Origin: Mastacembelus armatus
Lineage: Eukaryota > Chordata > Actinopteri > Synbranchiformes > Mastacembelidae
NCBI RefSeq assembly: GCF_900324485.2
Contig: NC_046648.1
Location: forward strand, 17,357,739-17,421,738
Reading direction: 5' to 3'
DNA: 64,000 nt
Shown here piece by piece: positions 1 through 17,134 of this stretch. A model generated the notes under the pieces. The model was not told where the DNA came from. It saw nothing but the letters and a program-made list of their open reading frames with translations, and searched no databases. The first letter of the stretch is position 1. Every line of letters starts with the position of its first letter. Position numbers and translations under genes: made by a program.

Positions 1-590
1 GCTTTTTGAAATTCTTCCTGAGCAAATGTGTCAGCAACATTTTGATTAGCAAGCTGCCATGAGTGGTAATGCTTGATTGCAGCGCAGGAGTCATGTATGG
101 GACCGTTTCTTTAATTTTTGTCTTACGTTGTATTACGTAAGTAATATGAGGATGTTAATGTGTGTCCTTGGAGAGTAGTAATCCTGTAACTCATGCTGTA
201 CTAGCTCATGCACAAGCCCTCAGGTGAGATGACCATTCATGCCAGCCGCAGAGGGTGGTAAAACCAGTGTGTAGTGCAGCCAAAACATAAAATGTAAAAT
301 TACCTGTTGGTGCACCAATAACCATGAAATGTGCCAGCAAATGGCAGAGAAGAAGAAGCCGGCTGGCCGATGTAAAAGAATGCAGGTTTAAAAATATTCA
401 GACTGGCTTTCTTTTATGAAGAAGGAAATGCAACCTTAACAGCTGTTAAGCCTCAATAGTACACATGATCTTTTGTAGTAATAAGCATTGGTGTAGCATG
501 ACTGTTCACACACAACTTTACTCTTGCTAAAATAACCAGTTATGATTTGTTGTACATGCAGAATTCTCCCTCCCACATATAAAAGCATGG
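1..590. other. Flanking DNA, no gene recognised
   Basis: AT-rich sequence downstream of the cdc42-like gene. I see no open frame with family resemblance, no RNA gene and no clear repeat. Confidence 0.5.
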
Positions 591-593
591 TTA

Positions 594-619
594 CGTTTAT
601 TGTAATTCAAATTTTATTA
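594..619 (-). other. Poly(A) signals of the cdc42-like gene
   Basis: Read on the minus strand, this segment carries two AATAAA hexamers close together, the plus-strand copies being tttatt. They lie about 950 bases beyond the stop codon of the minus-strand GTPase gene. The stretch between is AT-rich with A-runs and fits a long 3' untranslated region. The real cleavage site cannot be told from sequence alone. Confidence 0.45.
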
Positions 620-1566
620 AAAATATCCTGTGATTACAAACACCCAGAAATTTACGAGCAAAGGTTATCATCTCTATTGAGATTAGGATCTATTCAAAAT
701 ATTACAACTTAATTTTTTATATAATCAATCACTTGAAGTTGGTAGTCTAGCAGTAAAAAAAAAAAAAAAGAATAAAAGTCAAGTTTCAAACTGAATAATT
801 GCTAAAAACTTCCCAAAACTGAGTCACTGAATTAATACAACATACACAAATGGAGAATAAAATATAAAGGTTGTCATGACAGAGGGGTAATTGGTTAATA
901 ATTAACATGGCTTACCAGAAAAGGCACTGGGAGTTGGAAGAAAGTAATCATTTCAGACAGCTATCGTTGTTTGGAGTGACAATAAATCTCTTGCTCTTTC
1001 ATAATTCAGTGGTTAAAAAAAAGAAAAGAAGAAAAAAAAAAAAAGAAATCAAATATCACTTAACATTAAGTTTACCCTTTAAAGGAACTAACCAAAATTC
1101 ATAATAAACTTAATGTTAAATGTAACTAAAGTGTTTCCCCATTTATATTTTTGCAACACTGGCTTTAAGTTCTGACAGGCCTTAAAAAATAAAACACAGA
1201 AAAGGCCAAAGGCAACTGCTTAAATCAATCTTTCTTTATAAAAAAAAAAAAAGCAACAGTGACAGGCAGGGGGGGCCCGCCCCACCTCAATATTAAAGAG
1301 AACACTGCAATTTAAAAAAAAAACAAAAAAAAAAGGAGATAGGTGGCACTTACTGCATGCTTAAGTTTTGCTACCTCAGCCTCTTTTAAAGTTTATTTTA
1401 AAGGCACTATCAATGTACATGTATATTAGAATACGTCTCAATGGCACTGTACCTCCCTTCCCCTTTTGTTTTGTCCTTGTTTTCATAATGGCCATTGAGC
1501 TTTCAGGTCTTTCGATTCATCCCACTTATTTCTTACACTGTTACGTCTCTTGCTGTCATTGTTCGT

Positions 1567-4312
<2,746 letters not shown>

Positions 4313-4400
4313 CGTTTTTCTTCAGACAGGTTAGGCGTTGGTTACATCCGGGTTTGAGGGTCGAATTACTCAGAGCGCAGGCGCAGACAAAACGAGTCTC
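4313..4400 (-). promoter_or_regulatory. 5' leader exon and promoter of the cdc42-like gene
   Basis: A strong minus-strand donor, ACG|GTAAGTAG, ends a non-coding leader exon at 4313. It pairs with the acceptor immediately before the ATG at 2810, giving a leader intron of about 1.5 kb. Just upstream lies a GCGCAGGCGCAG motif (about 4375-4388), which resembles an NRF1 site. There is no TATA box. The transcription start is not fixed by the sequence. Confidence 0.55.
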
Positions 4401-4448
4401 AAGCACAGGTGAAGAATAGAAACAGCCCCACCTGCTGGATATAAGAGG

Positions 4449-4537
<89 letters not shown>

Positions 4538-4538
4538 C
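4449..4538. repeat. (TATC)n tetranucleotide microsatellite
   Basis: About 22 uninterrupted TATC units lie just upstream of the cdc42-like promoter. A pure tract of this length is likely to vary between individuals. Confidence 0.97.
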
Positions 4539-4706
4539 TTTGCCTGTCATTGAATGCAAAAGCCTGGCCATCCTTGGTCAAATTACATACTGTATTTAGT
4601 TTATTTTTGAACTGAAAATTAGTAAATACAGCCAGTGTGAAAGGTAAAACTTTCTTCAAATGTAAACACACTCTATGAATTGAAAATTAACTGGGATCTT
4701 GTTTGC

Positions 4707-5515
4707 TGTAGTGATGGACAGGCTGACAGATGAGGTTAGACAGGAATTTCCGTGGACCATGATGTTTGCAGATGACATTGTCACCTGTAGTGAGAGCAGG
4801 GAGCAGGTGGAGGTTTGCTCTGGAAAGGAGAGGAATGAAGGTTAGCCGCAGTAAAACAGAGTACATGAGTGTAAATGAGAGAGAGAACGGTGAGGTTACA
4901 GGGAGTAGAGGTGAAGAAGGTGGAGGATTTTAAGTACCTAGGGTCAACAGTCCAGAGCAACGGAGAGTGTGGAAAAGAAGTGAAGAGACGTGTGCAAGCA
5001 GGTTGGAACGGGTGGAGGAAAGTGTCAGGTGTGATGTGTGACAAAAGAGTGTCAGCAAGAATGAAAGGAAAGGTGGACAAGACAGTGGTGAGACCAGCAA
5101 TGTTGTCTGGTTTAGAGACAGTGGCACTGAGAAAAAGACAGGAGGCAGAGCTGGAGGTAGCAGAGCTGAAGATGTTGAGGTTCTCTCTGGGAGCGATGAG
5201 GATGGATAGGATCAGGAATGAGGACATCAGAGGGACAGCTCATGTTAGATGTTTTGGAGAAAAAGCCAGGGAAGCCAGATTGAGATGGTTTGGACATGTT
5301 CAGAGGAGGGACAGTGAATACATTAGTAAAAGGATGCTGAGGTTAGAGCTGCCAGGAAAGAGGCCTAGAGGAAGACCAAAGAGGAGGTACATGGATGTAG
5401 TGAAGCAGGACATGAGGATAGTTGGTGTGAGTGAGGAGGATACAGAGGATAGGGTTAAATGGAGGCAGATGATTCGCTGTGGCGACCCCTGAAGGGAGCA
5501 GCAGAAAGGAAAAGA
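4707..5515 (+). mobile_element. RTE-type LINE fragment, 3' end of the reverse transcriptase
   Basis: The translation shows the catalytic FADDIV motif of a non-LTR reverse transcriptase near 4760. The typical C-terminal stretch follows: KVEDFKYLGSTVQ, then ARLRWFGHVQRRD, then PRGRPKRR, ending CGDP. About 20 bases are missing just after the FADD region compared with the usual form, which breaks the frame. After that, 4875-5492 stays open for 205 codons. The 3' end has the very short tail with AAAGAAGA-like sequence seen in fish RTE elements. The endonuclease and most of the reverse transcriptase are absent, so this is a 5'-truncated dead copy. The clade is assigned from memory of similar fish ORFs. 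Confidence 0.85.
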
Positions 5516-5739
5516 AGATGAAATTCATCAACTCTAGCTTTATAGACTCTAACTTGACTCTTAATTAGTGTTTTACTACAGTAAAACAGGTGTGCATGTA
5601 GGTATGACGACTTAGGTAACTATTATATTATATTTGCTCTTCAGTGCAATCTTTGTTGTTATATTTTGGTTGACAGTATTTCACCATCTGAAATCACGAC
5701 ATTACGAAAAAAAAAACTCACCATAATGAAAACCTCGCA

Positions 5740-6073
5740 GGAAGCACTAGTTGTGAGCAGAGGCCGGAAGTCACAGCTGTTAGCTGCGATGCTAACTTTA
5801 TAGCAGCGTTTCTTCTCTTTGTCAGAGGGCTGACTTCCGTTTTCATGTCTGGTCCAGGTTTCTGGAATTTACTAGTGAGACTCAGGACTGTGTGTCGCTT
5901 TGATTAACAGCGGTACTGACTCGGTATTTTCGTGACGGAGCTATTCAGAGGTCCTCGATTTCAGCCTGAGCACAGTTTGATTCGCTGTTCTGCTTCATCC
6001 TTGGAAAACTGTTTACCTAGCTAGCTGGCTAGCATCAGCCAGCTGAGTTACCGTTAAATCACCCAACATTAGC
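5740..6073 (+). promoter_or_regulatory. mlf2 promoter and 5' leader
   Basis: Sequence with scattered CpG precedes the mlf2 ATG at 6074. No TATA box is evident. If transcription begins upstream of 5845, the leader holds a 20-codon upstream frame (5845-5907) ending well before the main start. The exact start site is not visible. Confidence 0.45.
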
Positions 6074-8735
6074 ATGTTTCGGTTCTTGAATGACGTTGAT
6101 GACGACCCCTTCATGATGTAAGTGCTGACATTTATTCCATTTTCTTCACAGACTGTTAGCAGTGGAGGAAAAATAACATACTTGCAGGCCAGCTAAATGA
6201 CATATTTTTCTCCTGTGACTTGAAGCAGGCACCTTGCGTTGCTCCAGCCAGCTGTGGGGGCCTATAGAGATCCACCATGTTGGATAGACAATAAAAAAAT
6301 CTGTCAAAGCTCAGCGGCATTTGGTTAATCGATCAGTAGCTAATATTGCCAATTCTCACTGCTTCCATGGTATTGTTACAGCTCGGATTAGATTTAACTA
6401 ATGGCAGTTTTAATCTTTACTAGTTTAGCTGAAAATTAGACTTCCCTCCATATGACAAATGCATGGAAGTGAAGATTGCTGTAGATCACCTGTTTAGTAA
6501 ATACTGCTTTCTACTGTAAATAAAGCAAGGCTTTGAAAATAATGATGTTCTGACAACTATTTAGGACATACTAATTGCAGTGAAAAGAAAATAATGAAAA
6601 AAAGGTTTTAAAAAAATCTAAGAAAACACATTTAAGAGGATGAAGAAAAGAAAATATTTGGTATTTTGGTTGAAAAAATACTTAAACAAGTAGTCAGTTA
6701 TTAAAAGTGTTGTCAGCCGACTGATTATAAAATCGTAGACCAGCCAAGCATTCGCCTTGAGGCAAGGTAGAGGAACATGTGTTGTGAATTAAGCATGGTG
6801 TTTTGGAGAACAGTATCACAGTGTTTTAATGCTGATTGCACTTGCACATTATTCTGCACCTCGCTCTGTGTGCATTCAGAAACGTAGAATTTGTAGTTTC
6901 ATCCCCCAGAAGTCAGCCCATTTCAGAAATGGTTCATTGTCATTTTTGTACTGGAGTCATTTTCGAACTATATCTATGTTTCTTGAAAACATAATACAGA
7001 TTCATTCAGACAAATAACACAAAAAATTCATAAATATTTTTTAAATCTCTTCTAGGGATCCATTTGCAGCTCACAGGCATCAGATGAGGAGTCTGTTTGG
7101 ACCATTTGGTATGGACCCTTTTGCTCTTGCCCCCCAGATGCAGCCTCACCGTGCACCACGCAGACAGGTAACAGGCTACTATCTCGATGTGTTTTCTGTG
7201 TTCACGTAAGCTTACGTTAGTTAAATTATTAAATCTTTGATACGTTTTTGAGTTTACTACTGCTGTGTACTGTCTCCTAGGCTGGTCCACTGACTCCCTT
7301 TGGCATGATGGGAATGGTAAGTAATTATTTAATTGATCTCCTCTTTAAAAAGCAGAAAGTGATCCAGCGGCAGTGATTACAGAAGTAATGCAGTTTATAG
7401 ATATTTAAATTTTCACAGATATAATATATGGTCAAAAGTATGTGAACAACAAAAGACCAGTGCACAATCTATATATGTCTTTTCCCACCTCAGTGACTGA
7501 ATTACCTGTGTCTATGATTAAATGACCTTTCAACTTCTGAAAATGATGTTTCCATTAAATTACACCAATAGAAAGGTTTTGGGACTCATGATAATTATCA
7601 CTTCATCTTTGTCTTTTGTAGAGTTGTTCCACTGGGTTTATACTTCATGTTTCAGCAATTTAGAAGTTAAAAGAGCTCTCATTATTTTTTCAGGGTGGTG
7701 GATTTATGGATATGTTTGGCATGATGGGAGAAATGATGGAAAATATGGTGAGTAAGTTCTATCAACCATGAACACAAAGTAAATTAAAGAATGTAATCTC
7801 TGTCTGAACAATTCCCCATCTCACCTTTTATTTTTTTATTATTATTTTCTTCCAGGAAAGAATGTCTGGCTCACCAAACTGTCAGACATTTTCCTCCTCA
7901 ACAGTGATCTCCTACTCCTCTACAGACATAGGGGCTCCTAAAGTTTATCAGCAGACCAGTGAAACAAGAACAGGTCCAGGAGGGGTAAGAGTAACTTATA
8001 TAGGGAGTGCACCTCCATGCATGACTTCTGGTCTCGTTAACACTTGAAATGAAATGCATTTGTATTGTCAATAAATAAATAAATCATGTACAGTATCAAT
8101 CATCGTTGTTATACAAACATTTCAGGCCAAGTTCATGCGCAGTGCAGAGCATCTTGCTTGTTGTAGTAAATTGAGTTGCCTGGTCCATTTCACGTCAGAT
8201 CCGTGAGACACGGCAGTCAGTGAGGGACAGTGAGAGCGGCTTAGAGGGTCTTTCCATTGGCCACCACATTGGAGAACGTTCACACATAATGGCGCGCTCA
8301 CGAAATCGTCGCACAGGAGACTGTGAGGAACGACAAGACTTCATTAATCTTGATGAGAGTGAGTTTTTCTTCTTCTTTCTTTTGCACACTGAACAAAAAA
8401 ATGACAGTGTGTATTGAATCAATGTTTATTTAATACCTAAAAGTGAATCATTATTAGGAATTTGGAATAAGGAATATTTTTTTTATGATCCTTAAGAAGC
8501 TTTCCTCTTTTGGTCACTTCTAGGTGAGGCTGCAGCATTTGATGAAGAGTGGAGGAGGGAGGCAGGAAGGTACGTCCCACCAAATGTACGGGCGCTGGAC
8601 TATGGCCGAGACCGACGCGCAGGAGGCCAGCAGCTCGCTCTTACTGCCCCTCCTAGCTCAACATCCCCACCAGGCCATCGGCACGAGTCCCCCAGACACC
8701 GTCAGCCCCAACCCCGTCCACGTTACGATTGGTGA
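6074..8735 (+). CDS. mlf2: Myeloid leukemia factor 2
   Basis: Seven coding exons: 6074-6117, 7056-7167, 7281-7316, 7694-7747, 7856-7984, 8199-8358 and 8524-8735. They total 747 bases, giving 248 aa, the length of human MLF2 as I recall it. MLF proteins shuttle between nucleus and cytoplasm and are linked to chaperone-associated and transcriptional roles; their biochemistry is poorly defined. Visible signatures are the start [13 protein letters not shown], the Met-Gly-rich segment [15 protein letters not shown] (about residues 65-79), the family core [15 protein letters not shown], then [18 protein letters not shown] and the [19 protein letters not shown] block. The C-terminus is Arg/Pro-rich and ends PRYDW. 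That ending and the Met-rich block favour MLF2 over MLF1. All splice sites are GT-AG and in phase. Confidence 0.96.
7423..7580. mobile_element. Tc1/mariner-like remnant in an mlf2 intron
   Basis: The segment starting TATGGTCAAAAGTATGTG resembles the ends of a common fish Tc1-like repeat. It is heavily decayed and no transposase frame survives. Family assignment is from memory only. Confidence 0.4.
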
Positions 8736-9890
8736 GAAGGTACGGCCGAGCATTTTGTATTTACAGCTTAGACTTCAGTTTTGAATACATCAGCATGGCA
8801 GATATTTTTAGGGAAATTTAGTTTAGATAAACTGGTGAATATGGTATGTAGGGCAATTAACATTAAGGAATTGCTGTGAAGAAATGCCAAATACTGATAA
8901 GAGATAGTTCATTTTAGTTGGTGGATTTTTCTCTGAAAATAAGCACATGCAATAACTAATACCTGAAACAAAGCTTATCTTCCTCTGTTTTATGCCTTCC
9001 TGAGAAAAGTTATAATAAAAATCTTGCACAGTGTGTCATAATAGTAGTCTACTGCAAAATAAAAGCCCTGCAAAGAAGATAACTGATTAGGCTTATTACT
9101 TTAAAAGCAGGTGCACAGTGTTGGGTTGGGTGTAGTTAAGTGTAGCTACATTACATTTTTAGGTTTAGGCAAAAGGGCAGTGTAAATCTGTAAAAATTTT
9201 TTTTTTTTTAATTGGTAGATTCTTGTTACACAACTAAATAGCACTGCAGGCCATTAGTGGAGTTTGAGTGATCTTCAAACCTCCAACACAGTGTAGCCAG
9301 CCCTTCTAAAATAATATAATGCTGGTAGCCTGGCACTTTAACTTCCCTGTGCTCTGTACAGTAACAGAAATGTGAATACTTTGATTCCATCTTCCTTTCT
9401 GGCTTTTGGAATTTGTGGTAAACGCTGTGGCACTGGTTGACTGTTTCCCCACAGGTGTCAACACTTGATACAAGGACTTAAGGCAAGATGTTCCTGATGC
9501 TGTGAACCACGCTGAAGATGGAAGTTGATGATTGTCACAACTGCCCATTGTAAATGTTCAATATGACTGGACTGTCTATACATAAGCATTTTACATACAC
9601 ACAAGCACATCAAAACCCCATGTGATAGCTACATTTAATCTACTGTTACATACAGAACACGCACACACACACAGTGATACCCTTGTGCAAATGTGGGTAT
9701 GACACTCACTTTATATATACTCATTCTCAAAACTTGATGTGTTTTTGCCCACTGCACTAAAGTGCTAAAAGTATACAGTAAATCTTCTGTATAGCCCATT
9801 TCTGTTTGTGAAGACACTGGTGTGTCAGTGAATTTAATTGTATACTATTAACTAATTAATCTAACAAAATAAAAACATTAAACATTGTTA
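8736..9890 (+). other. mlf2 3' untranslated region
   Basis: No coding frame continues after the stop at 8733-8735. AATAAA hexamers occur at 9014, 9058 and 9868, so alternative polyadenylation is possible. The last one would give a UTR of about 1.15 kb. Confidence 0.5.
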
Positions 9891-11547
9891 GATAATTGCC
9901 AAATGTCTCTGTTGTGGTTGTGTTTGAGATTTTAATGTGTGCATTGCAAGTTAATCTGTAAATCTTCAATTCTTTAAATCATCCCTCTCCTAAAAATGTA
10001 TTGAAATGTCTTGGTTTTTCGATGCTGAAGACTGTAAATCTGCAAGTACTTAAGTGTGGTTCTTTTGAACCAACAAATCAGCCATGTGTGTGTGTGTCCA
10101 CACACACACACACACACACACCCGCCCGCCCGCACTGTTTGCATGTATTTGTATGCTTCTTCTTCTTCTGTGCTACCATGTCTGTAGGTCATGTGACATC
10201 CAGATGGTGCACAGAAGTGGAGTAGCCAATGAAAAACCATTGTTTTCACAAATCACTCCCTTAGCAGATTCTCTGACTGCTTCTCTCTGCGCTCACTGTA
10301 TCTTTAATTACATCCGTGACTATTTTTAAATGCACATCCTCCCTCCAGCATGTACCTCTCATGTCCCATCTACCTGTCTTCTTGTCTGCTTTAATTCCAA
10401 TCATTAGATGTTTGAATTTCCCTGACAAGTCAGCTCATTTTATGCATCTGTCTTTGCCAAGATGTATCCCCTCCACTGTTTCTTTGTTTTGATATCTTCT
10501 GCCTGCCAACCACATCTTAAAGTGCACAATGTTTGTTTCTATTTTTCCCAACAAGCCTTTATGTTTCAGCAGAATAAAAGCACTGCCTGGATTTGTGAGC
10601 ACGCTCAAATTACCTTTTCATGTTTTGCAGCAGTTGGCTGGGACATTATTTACACACGTCAGAGTGTTACTGTAGTTAGCAGATGATATGATGTACACAG
10701 AACAAGCAGAATCAAACAAATGAAGGCCTGGGATAGAGTCATAAAGACAATGATAAACACACAGGCTGAAACAGAAAGATTATGGTGCAAATTACAACAA
10801 TTTGCTAAAATGTTTTATTTTCTCCATCTTCCGTAAAACAAAAATTAACGTAACCCTTGCTATCTACTCTGTCCCTCTTTCCACCCTTTTATCTCCTTTT
10901 CCAGTTTTGTTCCTGCCCCTCCTCTCTCCATCTTCTAGTGACTCACATGCTCCCCCTCCCCCCGTGTGTCATATGTTTTCATCCCTTCTCCTCCCACCTC
11001 CCCATCTCCCTACCTCTCCCTTTCATTCGCCCACATTTGCTCACTTTCTCCTCCAGGCTTCAAACACATTCCAGGTAAGGTTAAAAAAGACTGATCTGTT
11101 TCTTCATTCCCTCCATCCCTCTAAGCCTCCTTCTCCTCCTCCCTTTCTTCTCATCTCCTCATTTCCTTCTGCTCTGTGTTTTCTCCTGATTTCATCTCCC
11201 CATATTCTCAGTTACGGACTGAAATAGCAGGGAAATTGAACTAGCTTGTGTTCCGGAGCAGGTTGACAGTAGATTCAAACGTAGGTATGTATTATTAGAT
11301 ATTGGTTTGTTAATTCTTCTCTGTGTATATGTTTTTGTGTGTGCCAGGATGTTCTTAGTGAGCATCTTTTCCAAGCTTTCTATCCCTAAGGCTGCGTCAC
11401 CGTCATCACAGTGTGTGTGTGCATGTGAGGAAGAGGAAGCGAGCGTCAAGCGGTTGTGATTAATGTGAAATTAAAGCATCTCAACGCGACTGTTGGCTGT
11501 AATGACGTGTCTTTCTGATGTCAATAATATATTCTTGTTTTCTATAG
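9891..11547. other. mlf2-eno2 intergenic DNA and probable eno2 leader region
   Basis: There is no convincing coding exon. A pyrimidine-rich stretch occupies about 10855-11170. A consensus donor, CCAG|GTAAGG, ends at 11074 and could close a non-coding eno2 leader exon, since the first eno2 coding exon opens with an acceptor one base before the ATG. The true eno2 promoter cannot be fixed; I saw no TATA box or RE1 silencer. Confidence 0.4.
10085..10133. repeat. TG/CA inverted repeat with (CCCG)n tail
   Basis: A TG run (10085-10097) is followed after two bases by an AC run (10100-10121), so the two halves are mutually complementary and can fold back on themselves. Three CCCG-type units follow directly. 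Confidence 0.85.
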
Positions 11548-11548
11548 G

Positions 11549-14697
<3,149 letters not shown>

Positions 14698-15200
14698 GAG
14701 CCAGTGCCATTAGCGGTGTCACACGAAAGCAAAGTCCATACGACATATTTCCATTACTCACCTGTTTCAGCAAAGCTTGAAAGACACACACACACACACA
14801 CACACACTTAAACGCATTAAGACTAATTGTCTTTCCAATACCTGAAACACACAGATAGTGCACTGTAGTTACAGTATATTGACCTGACGCTTCAGCAAGT
14901 GATTGACTTCACTGACTACAGCTTGTTGCAGTAAATCCTGAACAAAGACTGGTGGAAAACCATCAGTGTTTTTGTCTCTCAGTGCACACACACACTTCCC
15001 CTTATGCACTACGTTCTTTCTCTTTCCTGATCCCCCCGATTGTGTCTTCATGACTTACTGCAGAAATGTGCTGCTCTTTTGTGCCGTGCTGTTTCCTCTC
15101 CCTCCTGCTCTTCATGTGGATTCTGATGTGAACACTAAGCAGCTTGCAACAAAATCATGTCTGTTACTTTGTCAAAGAAATAAAGAGATAGTATATATGT
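14698..15200 (+). other. eno2 3' untranslated region
   Basis: The region contains a (CA)n tract at 14786-14808 and ends with AATAAA at 15179-15184. It has no coding content. Confidence 0.7.
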
Positions 15201-16189
15201 TAAATCAAAAAGCTGTGTTGTTGTATTAAATGGGAAGTTTCGTTGTTTCCCTTTTCTCTTTTTACATATAAAATGTAAACAATCACAGGATTAAACATGC
15301 AACAAAACCCAGAAGACTAATTCTGAAACAGACCCACTGTTAATTCTGTCAGTTCCATATGAGCTCTTCCTACTATTATAATTATTACATTATATTATTA
15401 TTGCTACATTTCTGCTTAATTACCATTATACAAACATAAAGCTAATTACATTTAAAAAAAAAAAAAGATTTGATACAACATTGTTGTCCATTTTTGAACT
15501 CTCCACAAAGTGTTGGCAACTTACAATATTTTGCTGTGGTATATACACTGGTGGTATCAGTTTTAAATGGAAGAAGTAGTAGTGAAAATAGAAGTTGAGT
15601 GTTATATATATAAATATTATATAACAGACTGATGATGACAGTTTGTAATAGTTTGTGTCACACTGTAATATCTAATGTCTACATTTATAAATAAAGCCAA
15701 TTACAGTGGACTATGACATATACTGTAATTACACATGTACAGCCTGGATTTGAATGTTACCTGACGCTCACACCTGAGCCTCATATCGACACGTCACGTT
15801 GTCACGGCGCGCGGCAGCAGATCGATTATCAGCCACACGTGCGGATCGTTACACGAACCGAGCGGCAGAGGGAGCACGAGCGCGACGGGTTTCTGTCGGT
15901 GCCGGGGATGCTAGTTGTGATGAGGATGAGGAGGGTGACGATGAAGATGATGATGATGATGAAGAAAGAGGAAGAAAAAGAAGGAAGGCTGTGGAGTCGC
16001 GCAGGCGCACCGCGCCCAGGCTCTGGTCCGGTTGCCATGGTTACCACACAATAGGAGACGGGACAGGGGGCTGCGTGAAGGGGGAGAGAGAGAGGGAGAT
16101 CGACAGGAGCGGAGAGGAGGAGGAGAAGGAGGAGGAGGAGGAGGAGGTCTGCAGAGCCGGTTGACTGGACACAGCGCTGCAAGCCTTTC

Positions 16190-16213
16190 CCAGACAGACA
16201 GACAGACAGACAG
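16190..16213. repeat. (CAGA)n microsatellite
   Basis: About six CAGA units in the CpG-rich upstream region of atn1. Confidence 0.85.
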
Positions 16214-16517
16214 GGAGCTGCTGGACAGACACATGCACAGCAGAGGGCACGGTTTATTCCTTTATTATTTGTTTCATTTTCCCAAAACCAGTCGTAGTTT
16301 AATTGTGTGATCACTGGCATCTAAACGCTCGTATGGTTGTGTGTTTTCTCTCTAGTTCATATTCCAGCTTTTTATTGAAGTCTTAAAGAACAAAGACGTG
16401 CTGGACATGTATTCCTCCTCAGGTTTCATCGCGAGATAAAAGGGTAGTTATTCAGCCTGCAGCCGAACCGCTCCATACAGTAAAGGTGACTCTGGAGGGA
16501 ATAGGCAACAGACACAG

Positions 16518-16518
<1 letters not shown>

Positions 16519-16548
<30 letters not shown>
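16519..16548. repeat. (GA)n microsatellite
   Basis: About 14 uninterrupted GA units, about 240 bases upstream of the atn1 TATA box. GA/CT tracts can act as GAGA-type promoter elements; that role here is only a possibility. Confidence 0.9.
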
Positions 16549-16784
16549 CCCTCCCTCTTGATCCCCTCCCTCTTCAGAGTTTTGGCCCTCTCTCTGCGCC
16601 TCTCTTCCTCCTTCTCCCTGCCTCACTACTCCCTCTTTCTCCTCCTCCTCCTGCTCTCGCCTCCCCCCTCTCTCCTTATGCAAATCACGCCCTCTCCTCT
16701 TCTCCCTTTCTCTCACCCGGCGTACATCCCTCTCTCTGGCTCACCCCTCCGCTAAAAAATTGTGACTGTAAGACCGGAGAGGGG

Positions 16785-16790
16785 TATAAA
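16785..16790 (+). promoter_or_regulatory. TATA box of atn1
   Basis: TATAAA follows a G-rich segment and is followed by an A-run. A start about 25-30 bases downstream would give a leader exon of roughly 16815-17134, closed by the donor ATAG|GTAAGG. That exon joins the ATG-bearing exon, whose acceptor is at 19027. Confidence 0.6.
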
Positions 16791-17008
16791 AAAAAAAAAG
16801 TGCAAGTCGTCTTAGAGGAAGAGGGGGAGTAGGTAGGGTGGGAGAGGGAGGGGGGCAAAAAAAGAAAAAGGGGGCGAAAGGGGGTGGGGAAGAGGCTAGG
16901 GTACGCATCAATTTGTACAGTCTTCAGTTGGCACCCCTGTTTTTTTCCCTGCAACGAATAGAAAGCGATTTCTTCTGCATTATTGTTATTATCGGAGTCC
17001 GTTGCAAT

Positions 17009-17077
17009 ATGAGCCAGCACAAGCCTCTGTTGACAGACGCCTTGGCTCTGAGGTGTGCGCGTCAGCGTGCAACATAA
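17009..17077 (+). promoter_or_regulatory. Upstream open reading frame in atn1 leader exon 1
   Basis: An ATG at 17009 opens a 22-codon frame (start MSQHKPLL) that ends at TAA 17075-17077, inside the predicted leader exon. It would be met by scanning ribosomes before the atn1 start. Confidence 0.5.
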
Positions 17078-17134
17078 AACAACAAAACAGAGAAAGAGAG
17101 TGAGAGTGGGAGCACGCATCGCTGGATATTATAG

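Larger units (their letters stand above)
15201..16780. other. eno2-atn1 intergenic DNA and atn1 proximal promoter
   Basis: The left part (15201-15700) is AT-rich with nothing recognised. From about 15780 to 16250 the DNA becomes CpG-rich with purine-rich GAT, GGA and CAGA repeats. From 16555 to 16750 it is pyrimidine-rich. Open frames of 100-160 codons on both strands here are low-complexity by-products of the repeats. The region fits a CpG-type promoter upstream of the TATA box at 16785. Confidence 0.5.

Noticed and set aside
4449-4538. CRISPR-like array
   Set aside because: It is a simple tetranucleotide tract with no spacers, in an animal genome.
4781-5227. 148-codon minus-strand open frame inside the LINE fragment
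   Set aside because: It is the complement of the reverse-transcriptase frame, and the sense frame carries the FADD and C-terminal motifs.
15799-16320. Open frames of 100-160 codons on both strands in the atn1 upstream region
   Set aside because: They come from GAT, GGA and CAGA repeats in a CpG-rich promoter region and encode low-complexity sequence on both strands.
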